This document shows positions 1-6,700 of a DNA stretch of 10,174 bases, piece by piece. Location: positions 1-10,174 of the forward strand of contig VHBF01000013.1 in assembly GCA_016872075.1 (NCBI GenBank), in the 5' to 3' direction. The position numbers and the translations under genes are program-made. The notes under the pieces are model-generated. The model made no database searches. It saw only the letters and a list, made by a program, of their open reading frames with translations, and was not told the origin of the DNA. Origin of the DNA: Bacillota bacterium (GTDB taxonomy: Bacteria; Bacillota_I; Bacilli_A; RFN20; CAG-826). Each line of letters starts with the position of its first letter. The stretch's first letter is position 1.

Positions 1-71
1 AATCGTAAATCGGTAGGGGTTGAGTTCATGATGACTTTTTTAATCGACTTGAGAATGTTTTTTTCATTCAT
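1..71 (-). CDS. Start of a gene co-transcribed with the ECF sigma factor, possibly its anti-sigma factor (partial, cut by window edge)
   Basis: Only the first 23 codons are inside the window, beginning MNEKNILKSIKK, and the reading frame stays open to the left edge. The start ATG (71-69) overlaps the sigma-factor stop TGA (70-68) in an ATGA junction, which is the classic arrangement for translational coupling. A gene placed immediately after an ECF sigma factor is very often its membrane-bound anti-sigma factor, so that is the likely role. The visible residues are a short, lysine-rich cytoplasmic-looking N-terminus with no diagnostic motif. The function is therefore inferred from position only; the existence of the gene is supported by the overlap and open frame. 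Confidence 0.6.
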   Translation of the reverse strand, partial: MNEKNILKSIKKVIMNSTPTDLR

Positions 72-586
72 GGTTTTAAGACCTCTTTCATTTTTTTGAT
101 GGCAGTTTGATATTTCCACAAGACAGTCCCGATTGGGATTTTTAACATCGTTGCAATTTCTCGATGCTTGTATTCCCCCAGCGCATATAAGAAGAGAATC
201 GTTTGCTCATCGTTTGCCAGCACCTTTTTTGCAATCCGGATGATTGGGGATGATAGATCATAAACATCCCTATCGCTGGCTACCGTTTCTTCTAACGTTT
301 CACGATCAACTTGCGCTTCGTGCTTGCGATGTTTGAGAAGGTCAAACGCCGTATGCTTGGCAATCGTCAGCAGCCAATTCATCCCATTCAGATTTTCCCG
401 ATAGGAATCAATCTTTTCTAACACTTTTAGATAGGTTTCTTGCATCACATCTTCCGCAAGTTGTTGATCGTACAAATAGGGAATAATGGATGCAAAAACT
501 GCTAACCTTGTGGTGTCATAAAGAGTTTTAAGTGCCGCTTGCTTACCTTGTTGGATTTCCTTAAGCAAAGTATTTACGTTGTTCAT
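68..586 (-). CDS. ECF-family RNA polymerase sigma factor (sigma-70 family)
   Basis: This 172-aa protein has the normal size and two-domain layout of an extracytoplasmic-function sigma factor, which directs RNA polymerase to a small stress or envelope regulon. Region 2 covers about residues 20-88 and includes the core-binding and -10-recognition motif DVMQETYLKV (46-55), followed by an aromatic-containing stretch around NWLLTIAKH. Region 4, the -35-binding helix-turn-helix, covers about 120-170, with GEYKHREIATMLKIPIGTV as the recognisable core. The linker at about 90-118 is short and acidic, and regions 1 and 3 are absent. The stop overlaps the next gene by 4 bp, suggesting coupled synthesis with a regulator. 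The ribosome-binding site before the ATG is weak (AAGTGAAGT), but no better start is available. Which ECF group it belongs to cannot be told by eye. Confidence 0.93.
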   Translation of the reverse strand: MNNVNTLLKEIQQGKQAALKTLYDTTRLAVFASIIPYLYDQQLAEDVMQETYLKVLEKIDSYRENLNGMNWLLTIAKHTAFDLLKHRKHEAQVDRETLEETVASDRDVYDLSSPIIRIAKKVLANDEQTILFLYALGEYKHREIATMLKIPIGTVLWKYQTAIKKMKEVLKP

Positions 587-767
587 CTACTTCACTTTAT
601 TACAAATCCACTGTCTTTTTGTTAACGAGATGACTCACGTGAAGTCAACCGTCTTATAAGTAATACGATTGAACGGTTCGTTTTATTGGTAAAGGTGATC
701 ATCCATCCAGAAAGGTTGGTTTTTCTTTCTCAATCCATCCTTTTTGCTGATAAACAATATAAAAAGG
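587..767. other. Intergenic region upstream of the sigma-factor gene with several inverted repeats and no convincing promoter
   Basis: This 181-bp gap lies between the 3' end of the ADP-ribosylglycohydrolase gene and the sigma-factor gene, both on the minus strand, so it should carry the sigma-gene promoter. Visible structure includes the 9-bp palindrome GAACGGTTC (671-679). There is also a spaced inverted repeat AACCGT (647-652) / ACGGTT (673-678), and a TGACT / AGTCA repeat flanking CACGTGA (631-647). On the minus strand TTGACT (648-643) matches a -35 box in five of six bases, but the sequence 17-18 bp downstream (TTAACA/TAACAA) is a poor -10. I see no ECF-type AAC...CGT pair at the usual spacing. 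Two copies of ATCCATCC lie at 701-708 and 733-740. No intrinsic terminator for the glycohydrolase gene is evident. Confidence 0.45.
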
Positions 768-1556
768 TTAAATCTTATATTGTTGTGTAAATAACTTAAT
801 AATTGCCTTTAAATCATCGGTCAGATAACCTAAAACTTCGGTTTTCAAGGATTGGGGGACCCCATAGAAGGCTTCGGCAATTGAACCTGTCATCGCAGCA
901 ACAGTATCAGAATCTCCTCCGATTGAAATCGCATTTCGAATCGCATCTTCAAAATCTTCGGATTCTAAGAAGGCAACGATTGCTTGTGGGGTACTCCCTT
1001 GGGCTGTGACATCAAATTGATACGTAGGCCTAATCTCATCTAAGGTGAATTTCAAAGGATAGTAATGCTTTTGGATGTAGGTTTGGATGTCTTTCTTGGA
1101 ATGGTTGGTTTTCGCTAAATAGGTGGCGATAGCAATCGCTTCAGCAGCCTTGATCCCTTCTGGGTGATTGTGGGTAACCTCTGTAATTAAATGAGATAGA
1201 AACTTGACTTCTTCAACGCTATTGGCGACATAGGCAACAGGCGAAATGCGCATTCCAGCGCCATTGCCATAGCTGTTATAAGGCTTGGGATTTTTGGAAC
1301 GTAACCACAGTCTAAAATGACCCCCATAACCTGAATGAGGGTATTGAAGGCCAATCCGTTGCATCTCTTGAATCAAATACGTTTGCCAACCTTTGAGATC
1401 TTGATTGAGATTGAGTAAGGCTTTGGCAACCGCTAACGTCATCACCGTATCATCGGTAAAAAAATTCTTTTTCGTGAATAAAGGAAAGGCTTTTGTCTTA
1501 ATGTTGTCCCACTCATATATAGAGCCAACAACATCCCCAATAATTGTTCCAAGCAT
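768..1556 (-). CDS. ADP-ribosylglycohydrolase family protein (ARH/DraG fold)
   Basis: This 262-aa cytoplasmic enzyme is predicted to hydrolyse the bond between ADP-ribose and a modified target or small metabolite, using a binuclear Mg/Mn centre. Family hallmarks are in the expected order. These are the N-terminal MLGTIIGDVVGS glycine-rich start, the metal-binding TDDT (34-37), the NGAGMRISP segment (about 98-106), the HNHPEG segment (129-134), and the C-terminal metal-binding GGDSDTVAAM (213-222). The length is typical for a full single-domain member. I chose the ATG at 1556 rather than 1562: the AGGGGG site at 1570-1565 lies 8 bp from the former but only 2 bp from the latter, and family members usually begin MLG. 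The gene is divergent from a macrodomain gene, which points to a shared role in ADP-ribose removal. The exact substrate (arginine, serine, O-acetyl-ADP-ribose or other) cannot be assigned from sequence alone. Confidence 0.93.
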   Translation of the reverse strand: MLGTIIGDVVGSIYEWDNIKTKAFPLFTKKNFFTDDTVMTLAVAKALLNLNQDLKGWQTYLIQEMQRIGLQYPHSGYGGHFRLWLRSKNPKPYNSYGNGAGMRISPVAYVANSVEEVKFLSHLITEVTHNHPEGIKAAEAIAIATYLAKTNHSKKDIQTYIQKHYYPLKFTLDEIRPTYQFDVTAQGSTPQAIVAFLESEDFEDAIRNAISIGGDSDTVAAMTGSIAEAFYGVPQSLKTEVLGYLTDDLKAIIKLFTQQYKI

Positions 1557-1581
1557 CTGCATATCCCCCTATGCAAACAAA

Positions 1582-1590
1582 ATTATAGCA
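1582..1590 (-). promoter_or_regulatory. Extended -10 promoter for the ADP-ribosylglycohydrolase gene
   Basis: On the minus strand the sequence TGCTATAAT (1590-1582) is a perfect -10 hexamer with the TG extension. It predicts a start site near 1575, which leaves a leader of about 20 nt containing the AGGGGG ribosome-binding site. No good -35 box lies 17 bp upstream, as is common for extended -10 promoters. The assignment rests on sequence only. Confidence 0.6.
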
Positions 1591-1662
1591 AATGACATTT
1601 TAACCTTATTAATGGTTCATTTTATTAAACCTGGATGGAAATTGTTGATATGTAATAAATCT

Positions 1663-1680
1663 ATTTGCATGAAAGCAAAT
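1663..1680. repeat. Inverted repeat ATTTGC-N6-GCAAAT in the divergent promoter region
   Basis: Two perfect 6-bp arms (1663-1668 and 1675-1680) are separated by 6 bp and lie 28 bp before the macrodomain start codon. A further GCAAAT is present at 1588-1593, overlapping the -10 region of the divergent glycohydrolase gene. A dimeric regulator controlling both genes could bind here, but in AT-rich DNA short arms like these can arise by chance. I see no clear sigma-A promoter for the macrodomain gene in the same region. Confidence 0.3.
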
Positions 1681-1707
1681 TCAGTTGATAATACAAGGGG
1701 GAGTCTA

Positions 1708-2238
1708 ATGAAAAAAATACTTAATCAAATCCACATTATTCAAAGTGATATCACCAATGCAAAAGTAGATTGTATCGTCAATGCTGCCAACGAACGTTTA
1801 ATCAAAGGTGGAGGCGTGGATCACGCGATTCATGTTGCAGCAGGTCCTTCTTTACCGATTGCCTTAAGAAAAATCGGAGGTTGCCCTACGGGTGAAGCTG
1901 TATTGACGCCAGGATTTAACCTTCAAGCGAAATGGATTATCCACGCAGTTGGACCGATATGGGACGAATTTGAAAATCATATGGAACTAAAACGACTCTT
2001 ATCTAAAACTTATGAATCCATCTTTCAAATTGCCCAATCCCGTGGATTTCAATCTATTGCCATTCCCAATATTTCTACTGGGGTCTATGGATTTCCAAAA
2101 GAGGAGGCTGCACAGATTGCGTTAGTGACCACCCAACAATTCCTCATACAAAACCAATCCAAGATGAAGGTTATCTTTTACTGTTATGAAGATGACAATT
2201 ATTCAATCTATCAAAAACTCCTAAGCAATTTAATGTAA
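1708..2238 (+). CDS. Macrodomain ADP-ribose-binding hydrolase, MacroD/YmdB type
   Basis: This 176-aa protein is a stand-alone macrodomain. It is expected to bind ADP-ribose and either deacetylate O-acetyl-ADP-ribose or remove mono-ADP-ribose from acidic residues. The catalytic-type MacroD signature is complete: SDITNAKVDCIVNAAN (13-28) with the ADP-ribose-contacting Asp14 and the Asn pair 25/28, then GGGVDHAIHVAAG (34-46), GCPTGEAVLTPG (58-69), IIHAVGPIW (77-85), and the phosphate-binding loop ISTGVYGFP (122-130). The frame is open much further upstream, but the ATG at 1708 is chosen because AAGGGGGAG precedes it by about 7 bp and the family begins there. The upstream extension would also run through the divergent promoter. 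The divergent neighbour is an ADP-ribosylglycohydrolase, so the pair makes functional sense. Confidence 0.94.
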   Translation: MKKILNQIHIIQSDITNAKVDCIVNAANERLIKGGGVDHAIHVAAGPSLPIALRKIGGCPTGEAVLTPGFNLQAKWIIHAVGPIWDEFENHMELKRLLSKTYESIFQIAQSRGFQSIAIPNISTGVYGFPKEEAAQIALVTTQQFLIQNQSKMKVIFYCYEDDNYSIYQKLLSNLM

Positions 2239-2258
2239 AAAAATATAATCATAACATT

Positions 2259-2359
2259 ACAAATCCTCCCCATTTTGTGGAATTCATCCATAAAGTCGTA
2301 GGGATATTTTGATCAATTTAATCTTTGATTAGAAGGGATTAATCCATAGGAGGATTTGT
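2259..2359 (+). promoter_or_regulatory. Long-range inverted repeat covering the Shine-Dalgarno sequence of the small membrane-protein gene
   Basis: ACAAATCCTCC (2259-2269) is the exact reverse complement of GGAGGATTTGT (2349-2359), which contains the SD sequence of the gene starting at 2362. If both arms are in one transcript, for example read-through from the macrodomain gene ending at 2238, they could pair and hide the ribosome-binding site. Between them lie an AT-rich segment and the palindrome GGATTAATCC (2336-2345). A promoter inside the loop would exclude the first arm from that transcript. I see no convincing promoter there, but cannot rule one out. Confidence 0.4.
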
Positions 2360-2361
2360 TT

Positions 2362-2604
2362 ATGGCGCAATGTCCACATTGTCAATCAACGAATGTTGTA
2401 GTGACCGAAGAAGTCTTTACGCGAAAAGGCAGGGGGTTTTATTCGTTTATGCAAACCTTGGTGGTCGTGACCATGGTGTTGCTGGGTTTTGCAATCAATA
2501 ATCTAGGTTTAGGGTTCATACTTGCCCTTGGTGGCGCGATTGTTGTCAGTATCTTTTCCCTGATCAATGCTGCCAAAAAAGCTCATTCAAGAACAAAACA
2601 TTGA
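2362..2604 (+). CDS. Small two-helix membrane protein with N-terminal CxxC
   Basis: This 80-aa protein of unknown function starts MAQCPHCQST. That CPHC knuckle resembles the first half of a zinc ribbon, but no second CxxC follows, so a metal site would need a partner chain or a dimer. Residues about 20-30 are basic (RKGRGF). They are followed by two hydrophobic stretches at about 32-47 and 50-68 that look like a transmembrane hairpin, and the C-terminus is basic (KKAHSRTKH). The ATG at 2362 is preceded by TAGGAGGA with 8-bp spacing, which favours it over the in-frame TTG at 2356. The gene is convergent with the 267-aa gene and follows the macrodomain gene after 123 bp. No specific function can be assigned. 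Confidence 0.75.
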   Translation: MAQCPHCQSTNVVVTEEVFTRKGRGFYSFMQTLVVVTMVLLGFAINNLGLGFILALGGAIVVSIFSLINAAKKAHSRTKH

Positions 2605-2668
2605 TAAGGAGGCGTTTTTTATTCACGGTTCCTATCATACCTTAAATCATGATTCAGTAAATATCGTC

Positions 2669-3472
2669 TTAGTTGATTTTTTTAGATTGGCCCGGCAATT
2701 CAATAAAACCACGGCCCATGACGACACTTGGGAATTGTGCGCGAATCTTTAAATATGCTTGGATAAGTGGGGTGTTTTTTTTAAACACACGTTCATCAAT
2801 ATGCCACTCTATCACATGATGATATGGAGGTTTGCAGCGTCCAGGAATGGTGGAAACCATTTCTTCAATCATCAAGGTCTCAAGATGATCAATCCAAAGT
2901 TGGATTTCTGCTTTTGGATGCGACTCACTTAATAAATACCTTGATAAATCTTTAACACGAGCATAAACCAATTCAGAAAAGTTAACAGAAAATAATTGAA
3001 ACTGTAAGGCATTGAGTCTTGAAAAGTCGCCTTGGTTTGCTTCTTGGAAAGCTTCTAACCAACCCAAATAACCAACTAAATATTGTTCAGCGCTATAGGC
3101 AACTTTAGGAAATCCAGCAGATGAGGTTGACACAACGGCCTTCACTGGAATATCCATCGCTTGATTTTCATCACTGGTAATAAAACGTAGATATTCGATT
3201 CCATTCTTGAGATGTAAAAACATAATTTTACCGGCAACGTCTCCAAAATGAACCCAATGCGGTTCAATCTTCCCATACCAACCGCTTTCGATGGGAGAGA
3301 ATAGGTTTTGAAATAGTTTACCTTCTTCCCAGAGGCGGAAATCGACATATACGCGATAAATCGCTCGCCAAGTATTGCGTCTAACCCCCTCTTCAACATC
3401 TTGTTTATGTTGGGCATAAACTGCATCTGACATCCCTGCTTCTAAAAACCAAATCGACCATCGTCCAGCCAT
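2669..3472 (-). CDS. Protein of unknown function under SAM-I riboswitch control
   Basis: This 267-aa protein matches no family I can name. It is soluble-looking, with no signal peptide and no transmembrane helix. It is rich in aromatics, with eight tryptophans spread along the chain and a single cysteine (Cys213). Features a specialist might use are the N-terminal MAGRWSIWFLEAG, WYGKIEPHWVHFGDVAGKI (about 65-83), and the histidine-rich PPYHHVIEWHIDERVF (about 215-230). No Rossmann GxGxxG, SAM-binding or PLP motif is obvious. The ATG at 3472 is chosen because AAGGAGGTG lies 7 bp upstream; an earlier in-frame ATG at 3502 would place this SD inside the coding region. The gene follows a complete S-box terminator riboswitch, so it should be expressed when SAM is low. 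A link to methionine, SAM or sulfur metabolism or uptake is inference from regulation alone. Confidence 0.85.
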   Translation of the reverse strand: MAGRWSIWFLEAGMSDAVYAQHKQDVEEGVRRNTWRAIYRVYVDFRLWEEGKLFQNLFSPIESGWYGKIEPHWVHFGDVAGKIMFLHLKNGIEYLRFITSDENQAMDIPVKAVVSTSSAGFPKVAYSAEQYLVGYLGWLEAFQEANQGDFSRLNALQFQLFSVNFSELVYARVKDLSRYLLSESHPKAEIQLWIDHLETLMIEEMVSTIPGRCKPPYHHVIEWHIDERVFKKNTPLIQAYLKIRAQFPSVVMGRGFIELPGQSKKIN

Positions 3473-3514
3473 AGGTGCACCTCCTTGATGCGTGTCTATC
3501 AAGAAGGATTTTTA

Positions 3515-3543
3515 AAATAAAAAACCCTATCGTGACGATAGGG
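3515..3543 (-). terminator. Intrinsic terminator of the SAM riboswitch
   Basis: On the minus strand CCCTATCG - TCA - CGATAGGG forms a perfect 8-bp stem with a 3-nt loop, followed by TTTTTTATTTT. It lies between the aptamer and the SD of the 267-aa gene. The 5' arm (CTATCGTC at 3541-3534) can instead pair over 8 bp with GACGATAG (3577-3570), the 3' strand of aptamer helix P1. The terminator therefore forms only when P1 is stabilised by ligand. Confidence 0.93.
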
Positions 3544-3550
3544 GTTGGTT

Positions 3551-3564
3551 GCAAATATCTTTGC
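3551..3564 (-). other. Small hairpin inside the riboswitch antiterminator loop
   Basis: GCAAA-GATA-TTTGC (minus strand) forms a perfect 5-bp stem with a 4-nt loop. It lies between the two antiterminator strands (3577-3570 and 3541-3534). It would fold inside the antiterminator and bring its two halves together. Confidence 0.6.
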
Positions 3565-3569
3565 GCCTA

Positions 3570-3654
3570 CTATCGTCAAGCATTAGCACCTTACTGCCTT
3601 CAGCAGGTTGCTGTGTTGTCATCGGGCTTGTCCCTCGAACACTCTTGATAGAAC
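3570..3654 (-). ncRNA. SAM-I (S-box) riboswitch aptamer
   Basis: Read on the minus strand, this 85-nt element carries the conserved S-box core in order. It has CTATCAAGAG (5' P1 strand, 3651-3642), GAGGGA (3636-3631), GCCC followed by GATGA (3623-3619), GCAACC (3611-3606), GGTGCTAAT (3590-3582), and the closing P1 strand CTTGACGATAG (3580-3570). P2 is supported by GUGUU pairing with AACAC, and P3 by CUGC pairing with GCAG inside ACC/GGU. S-box RNAs bind S-adenosylmethionine and act as genetic off-switches for methionine and SAM genes in Bacillota. The aptamer is compact because P3 and P4 are short. Downstream antiterminator and terminator sequences complete a transcription-attenuation switch for the 267-aa gene. 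Confidence 0.95.
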
Positions 3655-3660
3655 ATTCTT

Positions 3661-3690
3661 ATCTTAAAGTATGGAATGTGGCTTCGTCAA
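3661..3690 (-). promoter_or_regulatory. Sigma-A promoter of the SAM riboswitch transcript
   Basis: On the minus strand TTGACG (3690-3685, five of six -35 bases) and TAAGAT (3666-3661, four of six -10 bases) are separated by 18 bp. The predicted start near 3655 is exactly at the 5' edge of the aptamer. This gives the riboswitch gene its own transcript, independent of addA, which ends at 3797. Confidence 0.7.
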
Positions 3691-3796
3691 GTCGTCTTAT
3701 CGTTAATCAATTAAATCGTATGCGTCACCGAGGATGATAATCGTTGGATTCACTAAATTCACTTCATATAAAAACTTTATTTCATCAACTTTTTTC

Positions 3797-6700
3797 TTAA
3801 CTTTTTAATAAAATTCTTTTGAATTTATTTTGTGAGATAGAAATCAGAATTAAATCTTTGATGAAGAATCCTTGTGATTTGATAAATTTTGCATAAGTTA
3901 ATAGTTGTTTTTCGTATGCTTCATCTTCAATTTGATTGGTTTTATAGTCGATAATGGTTGCATCTTTTCCTTCCAAAATTAATAAGTCAATGATGGATGT
4001 TTGGCCGGTTTTTTCATCTAAATAGGCGTATTCCTTTAATACCTGAGCTTTGCCTTGTTTAACTTGATTTGCAAGGTTCTGCATGATGGGATTTGCCAAA
4101 AGTTTATCAATTAAAGCTCGATCTTTGGTGTTCGTAATAAAACTCGTATCCAAGGTTGCAAAATCTAATAAGAATAAACATTCATGGAGATAAGTACCAT
4201 ACATCAGGACTTTGGCATCTACTTCTTCATCGAGTTCTTTGCTCGCCCGTTTTGCGGGGATGGTTTCAAAAGAATGAGAAAGTTGTTTAAAGGTAATCGG
4301 AACCCATGATGCGGTTTGGGTTGAGGTCGCTGGTTTAGCAAACTCAATCGGCCATAGCACCCAAGAATCGCGACTGATATCACGAGAGGTGATTTGATCA
4401 TAGACTTGCATCACATCTGCAAACGACCTTGCTTTTTCAATATCAACAATCGTTTTTGGTTGGCTCGATTCCATCACCAAGGTGATATTTTCTTTAGCCC
4501 TGGTTAACGCGACGTACCATAATCGCATTTGTTCAGAAAGAATTGCTTCCTTTTCTTCGTTGAGAATTAAATCTGCAAAGATGGGACGAGCATAGGTTGC
4601 CTCTGGGTAAGGTAATTGAATGCCGTAGGTTTTGGAATATTGATACATTCCCTTGGTTTCCACCATATTAAAACCCTTCGAAAGACCGGGATAATAAACA
4701 TAACTAAATTCTAATCCTTTTGATTTATGAATGGTCATGAGTTTGACCGCATTATCTGTTTCAATATTCGCGGTTATGGTTAAATCGACATCAATGCTGT
4801 CGGTTTGTTTTAAAAAGGTTTCAAAGGCTTCAAGGGAATATCCTAACGCTGATAATTGCTCAACGGTATGCATCCAGCCTTCTAACCTTGCAAGGTTGGC
4901 AGGTAAATCCGATAGGGTTAAGAGTTTGGTTTCTAATTGCAGTGCTTGGATCAACGCTTGCATCCATTGACCAAGGACTTGGTGTTTTCCTGAATTTTGG
5001 AAGCGATCTAAAATAGCGAATAAAGCAAACTCAGTTAATGGTTTTTTACCGATTGCCAATCGATATAATGCATCATCTTTTTCTTGGAAGATAAAACTTC
5101 TTAACACCGATACATAGGCCTGAGTCATGTTTTTAATCATCGTAGTTCCTTGATGATGCACCATCAGGGTCATCAAATTTTTCATCACCCGGAAGAAGTC
5201 TGAATCCGATAAATCTCGTTCGGCATATACCTCTAAAGGAATACCAACGCGATTAAAGACTTCAATGTAAGCTTCAAAGTTACTTTTGCGATCGATTAAA
5301 ATCGTAAAGTCTTTAAAGGTAGCTTTCCTCATGGTTTGTTTGTCTAAATCCGCCACCTGAACACCTTGATTTAATTTTTTGAGAATGTCTTGGGCGATGA
5401 TCTCTGCTTCATTGAATTGTGAATCTTGATCCGTTTTAGCATAGCGAACCACGTCCATGTGATAGGACTGGTTCCGATTCATGAGTTTTGTGTATAACGA
5501 TTGCCCAAAGGTTAACGCTTGTTCGTGGTTATAGTGCACCCCACCCACTTCATGAGACATCACGTGAGAAAACAGATGATTAATGCCTTCTAGAACTTCC
5601 TTGCGCGATCGAAAATTATCTTGAAGGATGATTTTACATTGATGGTGATCTTGACTCAATCCGTAATCAGTAAAGGTATTAAATTTATGATTAAAGATAT
5701 CACTATTGGCGTTTCTAAATCGATAGATGGATTGTTTAACATCGCCAACCATCATGAGATTTTTCTTGGCAAGTTGTTGTAAAAACGCTTCTTGTAAATC
5801 ATTCGTGTCTTGATATTCATCCACCATGATAAACATAAATTGGTCTTGAATTTGTTGTTTTAGGATTTCAATTTTCATCAGTTGCATCGCCCGTTTAGCA
5901 ATGTCGGCAAAGGTGTAACGATGATATTGTTGTTTCTTTGCTTCTAAACGTCGATTCAATTCTAAAAGTAAATCCAAAATCACTTGAACGTGGACTTGGG
6001 TCGCATCATAATGCTGCAATTGCCCAGCAATTGGGACCATAGCCGCATCTGCTTTTAATAGACTTAGACTTTCTTTGAGTTTATCTCGTAAAGCCTTATC
6101 TTCATCTGAAATGGACTTTGCTTTTAATCTTGGGAAACTAAGTTGGGTTAAGGCGGTCAGTAAGGCATCTAGATCGGGAAGGGCTAATAAGTTTTGGGTG
6201 AGGGTGGTGAAAAATTCAGTTTGTTGAGAACTTTCAAACTTGATTGCTAAATGTTGAATAAATTCAATTTCTCGTTGGTAAAAATGGAACAACGCTTCTT
6301 GATGCTCATCTTTGAATTGAGTATTAAAGTGTTGGGCAATATATTGCTGGTAATACGAAATTTTATCCACGAGTAAATCGGCTTTTTGTTCAATCCTGAG
6401 AATAAAAGCCTTTAATGTTTCATCTTGATTGATGACAAATTGCTTGATGAAGGATAAAAATTCTGGGCGTTTTTGTTCATACTCTTCTGCAAAGAGTTGA
6501 TTGAGTGTTAACTTTCTTTCAATGCCATAAAGCGTTTCTTCATACACGCCGATGTCATTAGGTAAACCAAGATAATGGGCATATTTTTTTACTAAATAAA
6601 GCGCATAGGCATCAAAAGTCATAATAAATGCTGCATCGATTTGCGAAGCGAGATCAAAGGCTTTTGCCGCCAATAATTCCTTGCGAATTCTTGCTTTCAT

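Noticed and set aside
709..730. AGAAAG-N10-CTTTCT as a terminator after the glycohydrolase gene
   Set aside because: The stem is only six AT-rich pairs, with a long loop and no T-run on the minus strand.
1405..1707. N-terminal extension of the macrodomain protein
   Set aside because: The frame is open, but it runs antisense through the glycohydrolase gene and the divergent promoter. The SD and family homology place the start at 1708.
2669..2752. 3' part of the 61-codon plus-strand frame (2567-2752)
   Set aside because: It is antisense to the end of the 267-aa gene, and its only ATG lies inside the 80-aa gene with no SD.
3142..3426. 94-codon minus-strand frame inside the 267-aa gene
   Set aside because: It is an out-of-frame shadow of a gene with a strong SD and full-length open frame, and it has no SD of its own.
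3525..3543. Terminator of addA
   Set aside because: The hairpin lies 250 bp beyond addA and after an independent promoter. Its arms are complementary to the S-box P1 strand, so it belongs to the riboswitch.
3549..3737. 62-codon plus-strand open frame
   Set aside because: It lies across the SAM-I riboswitch and its promoter on the opposite strand. The conserved RNA structure explains the sequence, and there is no ribosome-binding site.
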